Below, in pieces: positions 26,852 to 34,256 of a stretch of DNA of 64,000 bases. A model generated the notes under the pieces. That model was not told the DNA's origin. It saw only the letters and a program-made list of their open reading frames with translations, and searched no databases. Positions within the stretch are counted from its first letter, which is position 1; each line of letters opens with the position of its first letter. The position numbers and the translations under genes are program-made. Source of the DNA: Natronomonas pharaonis DSM 2160 (GTDB lineage: Archaea > Halobacteriota > Halobacteria > Halobacteriales > Haloarculaceae); contig NC_007426.1 of NCBI RefSeq assembly GCF_000026045.1, positions 1,116,001 through 1,180,000 on the forward strand. Direction: 5' to 3'.

Positions 26852-28455
26852 AAGTCGGTTATTCTCGCACCAGCAGAGTCAGCAGTAAACGGCTCTATTT
26901 CATTGGCCACCTCTTTGCCGTCCTCATCCACGTTTATATATAGGTTAGAGAGGACCGGAGGATAACTGTAGGCAACGTGCTTTTCACGCCAACTGTCGGG
27001 GTTGGCTACAAGCTTCGTCCAGTCGTCAAGAGACACCTTCCCAGCAGGGTAATTGAACGAGTTTTTGTTATAGACATAATGCGAGTCAGACTCATAATCA
27101 CCAGCCGCTTCGTCTAGGAACTCTGAAACTGTTAGAACGCTCAGTTCCGCATCTATCGGCATATCACTACAAGGCTCATTTTCCTGAGACCGCTGCAGGA
27201 GTTCCTCAACATGCCGACAGTCGCTTGAATCCATATCGTCATCTAATACGACTGCAATAGAGCTTGAGACGCGTTCCGTATCTCGGTCACCGAGGACAGA
27301 TGAATCTCTCTCGCCAGACACGAATATGGTGTTAATCCCGAGGTTGCTCATATCTCGGTCCTCAGCATCGTCGGGGAATGATTGGAGCAGCTTCCGCGGA
27401 TATATCAACTGTCGAAGCCGCCATACTTTCTTTGCGAGCTGAGCTTGCCGGTCTTGCAGTGTGTGAGATTCCTCACGCCGTTCGTCCCACTCTTCAAAAA
27501 TTTCCCCACGTAGGTCCGGGTACGCTTCCACAAATTCCTCGCTCAATTCAAACCCAAGCGGCCACCGCCCCATGGCTTCGCTTTGTCCAAGTACCGTTCC
27601 AGTCCCTCCGAATGGGTCGAAGACCACGTCATCCGGCTCCGTCGTCAGATGTACAATGCGCTCGACAAGCTCGCGAGGGAACGGTGCCGGGTGGTCAATT
27701 GTCATGTCGCTCCAGCCCCCCTGAGTCGGAGTTACCATCTCCCAGATGTTGTCGGGGACCATCCCACGGGGATGGTATCGTTCGGGGTAATCAATCCACC
27801 AGTCTTTGAATTCGGCTGGGTCAGCGATGCGGATTTTGTCTAAGTCGAAATGGAAGTCATTCTGCTTGCTAAAGCAGAGTATATATTCGAACACATTGCG
27901 GAACTTCCCAGTCCCACTGTACGGCAGCGCACGCACTTTGTCCCAAATGACGATGTCCTGAAGAACCCACGAGCCTTCAGTCGCATCGTACTCGAAGCCA
28001 CAGTCATCAGAGCAGTATAATATACCAGTCTCTCTATCCTTATCTAGAGGAGCGCCGCACTCATCGCAGGTTGTTTTGTCTTCGAGATTCTCGCATACGT
28101 CGGCGATATCGGTCGGAAGGCGAACGGTGCGGCCGCCCTTTTTGAATGTGTTAACGACGACCCACAGTGAGCCGTCGGGCTTCGTCACGTCGTAGGTCTG
28201 TTTATAGATATCCCGGAGCTCCTCGAGATAGTCCTCATAATCATCACCCAGCCCGACTTGGAGTTCTTCATCGTAGCCGTAGTCCTTCACGTCTGCATAT
28301 GGAGGCGATGTTATCGTAACATCGACTAAAGCGTCATCTACATCGGTGAACGCCTTGGACAGGGTCTCATAGAGGTTTCTGGTGTCCTCGTTATAGAACC
28401 CATATCCATCAGGTACCTCGCCATCGACGGGCCTGATGAGGGATGAATCGGTCAT
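26848..28455 (-). CDS. DNA methyltransferase, beta-class (N4-cytosine or N6-adenine)
   Basis: 535 residues. The catalytic motif IV TSPPY is at 49-53 and the SAM-binding motif I FDPFGGTGTVLG at 279-290, the reversed order of beta-class amino-methyltransferases. TSPPY is more typical of N4-cytosine enzymes. A four-cysteine insertion (C130/C133/C148/C152) may bind zinc, and HPAPFP (255-260) is also characteristic. About 190 C-terminal residues form an extra domain, perhaps for target recognition. It presumably protects against the adjacent nuclease, although Sau3AI itself is paired with a C5-cytosine enzyme. Confidence 0.88.
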   Translation of the reverse strand: MTDSSLIRPVDGEVPDGYGFYNEDTRNLYETLSKAFTDVDDALVDVTITSPPYADVKDYGYDEELQVGLGDDYEDYLEELRDIYKQTYDVTKPDGSLWVVVNTFKKGGRTVRLPTDIADVCENLEDKTTCDECGAPLDKDRETGILYCSDDCGFEYDATEGSWVLQDIVIWDKVRALPYSGTGKFRNVFEYILCFSKQNDFHFDLDKIRIADPAEFKDWWIDYPERYHPRGMVPDNIWEMVTPTQGGWSDMTIDHPAPFPRELVERIVHLTTEPDDVVFDPFGGTGTVLGQSEAMGRWPLGFELSEEFVEAYPDLRGEIFEEWDERREESHTLQDRQAQLAKKVWRLRQLIYPRKLLQSFPDDAEDRDMSNLGINTIFVSGERDSSVLGDRDTERVSSSIAVVLDDDMDSSDCRHVEELLQRSQENEPCSDMPIDAELSVLTVSEFLDEAAGDYESDSHYVYNKNSFNYPAGKVSLDDWTKLVANPDSWREKHVAYSYPPVLSNLYINVDEDGKEVANEIEPFTADSAGARITDF

Positions 28456-28720
28456 CTGGTTGCCGTAGAGTCGGTTGGTATATTGGTGCTGTGCTTCGTT
28501 CTGGCCCTATCTGCTTCTTTAATAAAACTCTACCCTCTGAACGAATTTCGAGCGTACTGAACTTTGTATCTCAATCGTTTATTTTGACTCGTTGCCCGAG
28601 CGGTGGTGCAGAATAGATAACAAGGCCTAACTCGGCAGATTTCGATTACCAGGTTCGTATAAACCGTACCGATGTTTGGGGAGAAGTAGTTGTTTACATC
28701 GGGGCGGAAACTTGTCTCAC

Positions 28721-30400
28721 TCAAGAACCGAAATCCGATAGCTCAGAGTGTGGGCTGTCTTCCGCACCACCGCCACATTGCTCGATATGCTCGTCGAACC
28801 AGTCTTGGAGGTGGTCGGGGACGTCGTATCTGTCTAGGCGCTCGGGAAGTTCGCCTGAACGGGACTGCTCGGCTAGCTCTTCCTCCGTTTTATTTATTTC
28901 TGCTAACACCTTCAGAATGGCGTTCATTGGTTGGTCTCGGCCCTGTTTTCTGTATTGAGGACCTCCGCGCTCAATCGGATGGAAATTGAATCTGTAATTC
29001 ACATCCTCCACGATGAATACGAGTGCCAGAAGCCACAGGAAGGCACGCCGGTTACTGTATCGTAGTTCGTCCGGGTTTGAATGGGGCGGCAGGTCGTCTG
29101 CCAGTTCCACAATCGCATCTCTAAGGTCAGTACCTCGGTCTTCGGCCCTATACAAACGATACAGAGCCTGCATGAACTCGCGACCGCTCGACTCACACAG
29201 GGCATTTCGCTTGACTTCGGAGAATATCTCTTCGAATGGTGCTTGGTCGATGTCGAATTCGAGTTGCTCTCCCTCAGGTCCCTCAATCAAACCTATGAAG
29301 TCCTCTGCGTCTTTCCTCCCGGGTTTCTCCACTAATACCCTCCAACCATCGAACTCATCGATGACTGTTTGCCTGTCGCCTGCTACCCCCTGCCGATACC
29401 CTGGAAGCGTCTCTCTTGCCCATTCACTGTGATTGAGCTTTCGGCGCTCATGGCTGGGGTCAAATCCTGGTCCGATATCATCCAGGTCCGAATGTCGGGG
29501 ATGCATCTTGAATAGAATAAACCGCTCAGACCCAGAGACGTATTCACCAGCAATGGAAAACCCCCATTTGTCCAACCTAGCGACTATTTTATTTATTTCG
29601 GCGTCAGTGGTTGACTGTTCAGATACTCGCGCTAAGATACTCCCGCCACACGTCGCACTCGTTTGGATATCGAGTTCGCCTTGGACTTGGACTTCGTCCA
29701 TCGCATAATCGGGATCTGCTTCACAGTGATGCCGCGGAGAAATCCGGGAAGACCCTGGAGGGACACGATTCAATATATTCTCGGTGATGAGCTGGTCCAA
29801 GGTCGCGTCTACATCTTCCCCGAAGTGAACAAGCACCGTGAACAGAGGCCCGTCTGAAATCGGTGTATGATTGAAGCCGCTACTATCAACGGTGTATTCA
29901 GACATATCGCTCACATCGAGAACGGGGCCTGCTTGGTAAGGGTGTGCAATATTGAAGCTTGCCCCAGACGCTCGCTCGGCGCCGTCGAAGAAATCCGGCA
30001 ACTGGCTAGTTTCCCAGAAACCGTTCGTATTACTCACGGGTCGAACATTGTCTGGGTCATTCATCGAGGGAATCTTCGCTACCCGGCTTGTGTCCGCGAG
30101 GCGGCTCGCTAAGTACTCGGCATCAATATCGTCGTTAAACGGTGCCAGATAGCAGGGCTCTTCGCCTCGGAAATCGTCGATAGCCACTTCCACGTCGTTT
30201 GCGTGTGCCTCGGAAATATCATTGTGGCCAAGGAATCCTGCTGCTCCTTGAAGTGTCGGTGGATGCTCCTCGACACCGGCGAGCGTCAGCCCCCACCCGC
30301 TGTCGGCTTGGTCCTTCAGTAGCCATAGAACCTCGCGACGGGCAATTTCGGGAGTCGATGCAGGGTCCTTCTGAAACAAATATAGAGTCGTCGATGTCAC
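28721..30400 (-). CDS. uncharacterised 559-residue protein in the defence cargo
   Basis: I do not recognise this protein. It starts MTSTTLYLFQKDPASTPEIARREVLWLLKDQ... and is soluble and acidic, with no membrane segment, P-loop, HNH, PD-(D/E)xK or methyltransferase motif that I can see. The middle (about 215-330) has a short Cys/His-containing stretch (PRHHCEADPDYAMDE...TSATCGG), and residues about 440-500 form helices rich in aromatic residues (RRAFLWLLALVFIVEDVNYRFNFHP). It lies 265 bp upstream of the methyltransferase on the same strand and shares its low G+C. It may be a third defence component or an unrelated passenger. Confidence 0.75.
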   Translation of the reverse strand: MTSTTLYLFQKDPASTPEIARREVLWLLKDQADSGWGLTLAGVEEHPPTLQGAAGFLGHNDISEAHANDVEVAIDDFRGEEPCYLAPFNDDIDAEYLASRLADTSRVAKIPSMNDPDNVRPVSNTNGFWETSQLPDFFDGAERASGASFNIAHPYQAGPVLDVSDMSEYTVDSSGFNHTPISDGPLFTVLVHFGEDVDATLDQLITENILNRVPPGSSRISPRHHCEADPDYAMDEVQVQGELDIQTSATCGGSILARVSEQSTTDAEINKIVARLDKWGFSIAGEYVSGSERFILFKMHPRHSDLDDIGPGFDPSHERRKLNHSEWARETLPGYRQGVAGDRQTVIDEFDGWRVLVEKPGRKDAEDFIGLIEGPEGEQLEFDIDQAPFEEIFSEVKRNALCESSGREFMQALYRLYRAEDRGTDLRDAIVELADDLPPHSNPDELRYSNRRAFLWLLALVFIVEDVNYRFNFHPIERGGPQYRKQGRDQPMNAILKVLAEINKTEEELAEQSRSGELPERLDRYDVPDHLQDWFDEHIEQCGGGAEDSPHSELSDFGS

Positions 30401-30696
30401 GCTATCACCGAGAAAAAAGTCTCATAGTTAAATAAGTCTAGCACGATGAACTGTAATCTCTGCCAAACTATATTGTCGCGAATCCCATGTGATGGATAGA
30501 CGCTTACCGAGCAACGAGACGTCTGTTCTTTGGAGACGGCTGGCTTCCGCTGAGGGCAGCATTAGCGCCCTAGCGACGGGACTCAAACTGGCTTTTTGCC
30601 AATTTAAGCACTTAGAGGGATTTAGATTCCATATAGGCGCTTCTTAGCTCTTCTATTTGATTCAGTTGAACGCGCGGTGAGTGGCAAGGATATGAG
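30401..30696. other. AT-rich intergenic region without a recognisable gene
   Basis: About 296 bp between the 559-residue gene and the first repressor gene. I see no convincing ORF, tRNA or strong hairpin. AT-rich stretches near 30410-30435 could be the promoter of the leftward 559-residue gene. Confidence 0.5.
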
Positions 30697-30999
30697 CTAC
30701 AGGCTCTCTTTCAGACGCTTCGGATGCCGCGGGTGGGGATAGAGCTCGGCGTCAAGGTCGCCCTCCAGATACAGACGCCCCTCGGTAGTCAGCTGAACCA
30801 TCCACCCGTTATCCGGTTCAACGGACACGAGACCAATATCAGCCATTCGTAGGCACCGCTCACGAATCTGCTGTTCAGTAACGTTGAGCGGGATTTCGAC
30901 GGTCATCATCCCCGGAACCGACCACGGTTCTTCGTCAAGCAATTCCAGTATCCGTTCGTCAAGGCGGTCTTGCCAGCCTGCGTTCCGTCGAATCGTCAT
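30697..30999 (-). CDS. winged-helix protein of the phiH1-repressor type
   Basis: 100 residues. The pattern WQDRLDERILELLDEEPW...EQQIRERCLRMADIGLVSVEPDNGWMVQLTTEGRLYLEGDLDAEL is the layout of the haloarchaeal phiH1-repressor-like winged helix: a helical start, recognition helix, wing with a W-x-V-L/I strand pair, then a TxxGxxYL tail. It lies 11 bases downstream of a paralogue on the same strand, so both are probably on one transcript. Likely role: control of lysogeny. Confidence 0.75.
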   Translation of the reverse strand: MTIRRNAGWQDRLDERILELLDEEPWSVPGMMTVEIPLNVTEQQIRERCLRMADIGLVSVEPDNGWMVQLTTEGRLYLEGDLDAELYPHPRHPKRLKESL

Positions 31000-31010
31000 A
31001 GTTGGAGAAC

Positions 31011-31334
31011 CTACGTGCCGTTTGCTTCACCTGCACTCTCCGCACCGTCGCTGTCTGCATCGGCTACATTACGGTCAAGATAGGCACCTCGCTCGGCGTC
31101 GTACTCTTCGTCGAGGTATGCCTCCCCTTCGTCAGTAATTATGTACACGCCATTCCCGAGATGTTTCAGGAGGCCGTGGTCAACGAGTTTCTTTGCCCGT
31201 TGACTGATATACGAGCGTGTCCACCGGACCCGCCCGCTGTTTGCCATCTCGCTCGGCGTACCTGATTCGTTCTCTGAGAGATATTCGAGAATCCTCTCAT
31301 CGCACAGGACCATCCACTCCGCCGAGCGTCTCAT
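31011..31334 (-). CDS. winged-helix protein of the phiH1-repressor type (first of pair)
   Basis: 107 residues, MRRSAEWMVLCDERILEYLSENESGTPSEMA...YISQRAKKLVDHGLLKHLGNGVYIITDEGEAYLDEEYDAE. This is the same fold as the neighbour at 30697 with a longer acidic tail. It is divergent from the integration operon (31545), so the 210-bp region between them probably holds both promoters and the repressor operators. Confidence 0.78.
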   Translation of the reverse strand: MRRSAEWMVLCDERILEYLSENESGTPSEMANSGRVRWTRSYISQRAKKLVDHGLLKHLGNGVYIITDEGEAYLDEEYDAERGAYLDRNVADADSDGAESAGEANGT

Positions 31335-31544
31335 AGGTGATTATAACCACCACGAAAAATATAGGTGACCAATATATTCTACTGAACTCCAAGAGTGGTG
31401 GGAAACTCACTGTTAACTATATTTTACAAGAGGTAATTGGTTACCCTACGAGGCCGCTGGCGATACCTGTCGCTCATCGTCGTGGTATCGTTGGGGCCGT
31501 GTCACCAGCACGACCCCTGAAATGCGGTTTCGTGGGATGAACCA
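31335..31544. promoter_or_regulatory. divergent control region between repressors and integration operon
   Basis: AT-rich gap with a rightward TATA-like stretch (CTATATTTTA, 31417-31426) and a leftward AT-rich box around 31365-31376. A gapped inverted repeat, GGTAATTGGTTACC (31432-31445), sits just downstream of the rightward box, and TAGGTGA occurs twice (31334-31340 and about 31362-31368). These are candidate repressor operators. Confidence 0.5.
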
Positions 31545-31901
31545 ATGGGTTCTGAAACCACAGCGGGCGAAGCCCGCACTGATACAGACGCACTGCCGAA
31601 TAAAAAGCCCGCCGACCTCTCGAAGTTCCAGCTCCGCATCCTCGCAGTGCTGGCCGACGCCGGCGACGCCCCGAAGGGTGTCACCGTCAAGCGCCGTCTT
31701 CAGGAGTACTACAGCAGCGATGTCAACCCCGGCCAGCTGTACCCGAACCTCAACGAGCTGGTCGAGACCGGCTTCGTCGCCAAAGGTCAGAAAGACAAGC
31801 GCACCAACGCCTACGAGATTACCAACGACGGCCAGCAGGCGCTCACTTCGGAAGTCAAGTGGCTCGCTGCTCGCACCGCCGGCGTCGCGGAGGAAGCATG
31901 A
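31545..31901 (+). CDS. PadR-family transcriptional regulator
   Basis: 118 residues. The core LSKFQLRILAVLAD...PKGVTVKRRLQEYYSSDVNPGQLYPNLNELVETGFVAKGQKDKRTNAYEITNDGQQAL is a PadR winged helix with the GQLYPxLxxL recognition helix and wing. The 24-residue N-terminal extension is polar. Its stop overlaps the next start, making it the first gene of the integration operon. Its TND codons contain a TTACCAAC repeat. Confidence 0.85.
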   Translation: MGSETTAGEARTDTDALPNKKPADLSKFQLRILAVLADAGDAPKGVTVKRRLQEYYSSDVNPGQLYPNLNELVETGFVAKGQKDKRTNAYEITNDGQQALTSEVKWLAARTAGVAEEA

Positions 31902-32236
31902 CAGGCGACCCACTCAGCCGGCTGTTCGTTGAAGACAGCGACGACCGCCCCGACGAGGTCGTCGTTGATGAGCTGACGACGATGGACGCCGGCGAGTTCG
32001 TCGCCCGGCTTGAATCGCTTGCCGAGGCGGCCGAGGCAGTCTCGACGATGGCCGGTGATGTGGAGCGGCTTCGGCAGACCGGGCTTTCGGATGAGGACGC
32101 CCGCGACCTGATTTACGGGCGGAACAACAGCCTCGCAAAACGCGACATTGAGGCGATGTTTGAGACGGTCGACGCGGTCGTATCCGGTCGCGCCGACCGC
32201 CCGGCAAAGCGCCTTCTGTCGGAGCTTTCCGGGTGA
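31898..32236 (+). CDS. small accessory protein of the integration operon
   Basis: 112 residues, acidic and mostly helical (DAGEFVARLESLAEAAEAVSTMAGDVERLRQTGLSDEDARDLIYGRNN). In SNJ2, two small proteins co-transcribed with the integrase (Orf2 and Orf3) are needed for integration. This gene and the one at 32303 occupy equivalent positions, so an accessory recombination role is plausible but not shown by sequence. ATG 31898 overlaps the preceding stop. Confidence 0.6.
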   Translation: MTGDPLSRLFVEDSDDRPDEVVVDELTTMDAGEFVARLESLAEAAEAVSTMAGDVERLRQTGLSDEDARDLIYGRNNSLAKRDIEAMFETVDAVVSGRADRPAKRLLSELSG

Positions 32237-32313
32237 ATCTCTCGGAGACAGAGGAGCTGATGGACGAGCTTGACCGCTTGAACCGGAAGTACGGAGGGAT
32301 GGATGATGAGTAA
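32233..32313 (+). CDS. possible 26-residue peptide
   Basis: A GTG-initiated ORF (VNLSETEELMDELDRLNRKY...) overlapping the preceding stop as GTGA and the next gene by 11 bases. Only the overlap pattern and the helical composition support it. Confidence 0.35.
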   Translation: MNLSETEELMDELDRLNRKYGGMDDE

Positions 32314-32560
32314 CGGTGAGTGTCTCAGCTGCGGGTCGCACGTCTCGCAGTCGTTCGTTCGGGTATTCGGCGACGGGGGTAACTTGTACGCCTGCCCGAG
32401 CTGCACGACCCGTGAGGCCATCAAGCGCGGGGCGGCTGCCGACCCGGACCACGACCGCCGCGTTACTGTGCCGCCATCGGACGCCCGCCGGCAGGCTGGC
32501 GACACGCCCCGGGCGACGTGGGACGGCAGACGCACCACCAGCCCGGAGGGCGTTCAGTGA
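32303..32560 (+). CDS. small zinc-ribbon protein upstream of the integrase
   Basis: 85 residues with CLSC near residue 8 and CPSC near residue 31, a zinc ribbon followed by a basic, probably disordered tail. It starts ATGATG at 32303 and its stop overlaps the integrase GTG as GTGA. It resembles small zinc proteins next to SNJ2-type integrases and may be one of the accessory factors. Confidence 0.65.
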   Translation: MMSNGECLSCGSHVSQSFVRVFGDGGNLYACPSCTTREAIKRGAAADPDHDRRVTVPPSDARRQAGDTPRATWDGRRTTSPEGVQ

Positions 32561-33645
32561 GCCGGAACCGTAGCCGTGAGGCCCCGAGCGAGTGGTCGCC
32601 CCGGAACGCGGCGGAGCGGTATATCAAGCACCGAGCTTCGGACACGACGGAGTCGAGCCGGAGCGGCTGGTGGTACCGCTTGAAACTGTTCGTTGAGTGG
32701 TGTGAGGAAGTCGGTCTGGAGACGGTCAGCGATATTCAGCCGCTCGATATCGACGAGTATCACGATATCCGTGCTGAGGCAGTGGCTCCGGTCACGCTCG
32801 AAGGCGAGATGGCGACCTTGCAGGAGTACCTTCGGTACTTGGAGGGGTTGGACGCGGTCGCCGACGACCTCAGCGAGGCGGTTCATGTCCCGAATCTGGA
32901 CGCGTCGCAGCGGTCGAATGACGTGAAACTCTCGACGCCGGAGGCGATGGCGATGCTACAGTACTTCCGCGAGACGCCGGCGGTTCGGGCGTCGCGGAAG
33001 CACGTGTTCTTGGAACTCGTGTGGTTCACCGGAGCCCGGCAAAGCGGCCTTCGGGCGCTGGACCTGCGGGATGTCCATCTTGATGATGCGTTCGTGTGGT
33101 TCAAGCACCGTCCGTCGGAGGGGACGGGGCTGAAGAACAATCTCGATGGCGAGCGGCCGGTCAGCTTGCCGTCGGGTGTGGTGGATGTCCTTCGGGAGTA
33201 CATTCACGAGAACCGGAATAGTGAGACGGACGTTCACGGGCGAGCGCCGCTTTTCACCACGTTACAGGGTCGTCCGTCGGGTGACAGCGTTCGGAAGTGG
33301 TGTTATTTGGCGACTTTGCCGTGTTTGCATTCGGACTGTCCGCACGGGAAGGACCGTGAATCGTGTGATTGGACGGGCTACAAGTATGCGAGTAAGTGCC
33401 CGTCGACTAGGTCGCCGCACCGCATCCGGACGGGGAGTATAACTTACCAACTGAATATCGGCTTTCCGACGGAGGTGGTTGCGAATCGGGTGAATGCGTC
33501 GCCGAAGACGATTCGAGACCACTACGACAAAGCGGACCGCCAGGAGCGTCGCCGCCGGCAGCGCCGTCGTATGGAGTCTGACCGGCGTGGATACGTACAA
33601 CAGATGGACTTCGATTATGAGAACGATATCGGGAGTGACGACTGA
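32557..33645 (+). CDS. tyrosine integrase, SNJ2 type
   Basis: 362 residues from GTG 32557. The N-terminal core-binding domain (about 15-115) precedes the catalytic domain, with R161 in TGARQSGLRALDL, H288-x-x-R291 in PHRIR and Tyr323 in IRDHYDKAD. A cysteine cluster (C256, C261, C270, C281) between catalytic segments may bind zinc. It lies 56 bp from attR, reading toward it, and is preceded by small overlapping genes as in the SNJ2 system. It should catalyse recombination between the viral site and the tRNA-Pro 3' end. One TTACCAAC repeat lies in its coding sequence. Confidence 0.9.
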   Translation: MSRNRSREAPSEWSPRNAAERYIKHRASDTTESSRSGWWYRLKLFVEWCEEVGLETVSDIQPLDIDEYHDIRAEAVAPVTLEGEMATLQEYLRYLEGLDAVADDLSEAVHVPNLDASQRSNDVKLSTPEAMAMLQYFRETPAVRASRKHVFLELVWFTGARQSGLRALDLRDVHLDDAFVWFKHRPSEGTGLKNNLDGERPVSLPSGVVDVLREYIHENRNSETDVHGRAPLFTTLQGRPSGDSVRKWCYLATLPCLHSDCPHGKDRESCDWTGYKYASKCPSTRSPHRIRTGSITYQLNIGFPTEVVANRVNASPKTIRDHYDKADRQERRRRQRRRMESDRRGYVQQMDFDYENDIGSDD

Positions 33646-33700
33646 GATGCACAGCCAGCAAACAGGAGACAATCCGGCCGCAGTACCATTTTTTTCTCGG

Positions 33701-33715
33701 TCGCGCCGGCCCACT
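33701..33715 (+). repeat. attR core (15-bp direct repeat, right copy)
   Basis: TCGCGCCGGCCCACT, identical to 16606-16620, lies 56 bp downstream of the integrase stop. It carries only the 3' end of tRNA-Pro and marks the right boundary with the host chromosome. For comparison, SNJ2 is reported to have 14-bp repeats in a tRNA-Met gene. Confidence 0.9.
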
Positions 33716-33821
33716 TTTCCCGCACTTCCATCAACGAATAACCCCGGCTGATTGCTGTCTCGGACGGGCATGACTCCAGCGGTCCCTGACGTTGAAATAC
33801 GAGACTCACTAGCAGTGAAAC

Positions 33822-34256
33822 ATGCGAAAACCACGCGTCACCGACGACGAGACGCACCCAGCGGCGGACATTGACGCTGTCGTTGCTGACCCGGAGGACG
33901 TCGCCGAGCTCCTCCATCGTGAGCACACTGAGTCCGACCCACTCCGGAGCCACGGCTTCCGAATCGACCCGCCGCTCGAAGGAGATGTTCGGGCGGAGCC
34001 ACACGTTCAGGACGGCCCTGTCCGCCACCAGGGCCAAGCGCCGCAGCCGATTCACCTTCCGCCGGCAACCTTCGTCGCCAATGAATCCGGCGACCATCCG
34101 AACGAGACACACCTCGAACCACCGACGGAGGCCCCTGACGAGGAGTGGCGCTCGGCGGTTGAGGAAGCATTGATATCGCCAGTCCGAGTCTCATTCGACG
34201 ACCGGACGGGCAACGAAGTCTGGGTAACCGCCCGATACGAGTCCGGAGACAGCTAG
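33822..34256 (+). CDS. hypothetical acidic protein
   Basis: 144 residues with an acidic N-terminal half, a proline-rich middle (HQGQAPQPIHLPPATFVANES) and a short beta-rich end (PVRVSFDDRTGNEVWVTARYE). No family recognised. It is the first gene to the right of attR and is tail-to-tail with the next gene (4-base overlap). Confidence 0.55.
   Translation: MRKPRVTDDETHPAADIDAVVADPEDVAELLHREHTESDPLRSHGFRIDPPLEGDVRAEPHVQDGPVRHQGQAPQPIHLPPATFVANESGDHPNETHLEPPTEAPDEEWRSAVEEALISPVRVSFDDRTGNEVWVTARYESGDS

Larger units (their letters stand above)
17524..33451 (+). repeat. dispersed 8-bp repeat TTACCAAC (consensus near GAGSTTACCAACGAYG)
   Basis: Exact + strand copies start at 17524, 18013, 18414, 18721, 19115, 21534, 22078, 22909, 24052, 24640, 25015, 31819 and 33444. 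CTACCAAC variants start at 17830, 23876 and 24262, and an inverted copy (GTTGGTAA) is at 19637. Several abut start codons: the motif ends one base before ATG at 18022 and 21543, two before 24272, and five before 18734. In coding DNA most copies fall in one frame, encoding TN after a variable residue. Copies at 18721, 21534 and 25015 are non-coding, so selection is not only on protein. None was seen in the AT-rich cargo or host flanks by eye. Confidence 0.8.
16606..33715 (+). mobile_element. SNJ2-like pleolipovirus provirus integrated in tRNA-Pro
   Basis: A 17.1-kb element bounded by a perfect 15-bp direct repeat; the left copy is inside the tRNA-Pro 3' end. The layout is as follows: Cys-rich regulators and an RHH protein (16.7-18.6 kb), a membrane/spike/ATPase module (18.7-25.0 kb), a serine recombinase (25.2 kb), an AT-rich restriction-modification cargo (25.9-30.4 kb), two repressors (30.7-31.3 kb) and an integration operon ending in a tyrosine integrase next to attR. 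The spike-ATPase cluster, the tRNA target, the integrase type and the size (SNJ2 is reported as 16,992 bp) indicate a temperate betapleolipovirus. No capsid, portal or terminase genes are seen, as expected for a membrane-vesicle virus. Confidence 0.85.

Noticed and set aside
28590-28690. tRNA-like fragment (GGTTCGTATAAACC) upstream of the methyltransferase
   Set aside because: Only a T-arm-like string is present; no acceptor, D or anticodon stems could be folded, and it does not match the att core.
16606-33715. GCCCA motifs as mapped nick sites of the proviral genome
   Set aside because: GCCCA is reported at interruptions in related virions, but the pentamer is frequent in GC-rich DNA and I could not tell functional copies from background.
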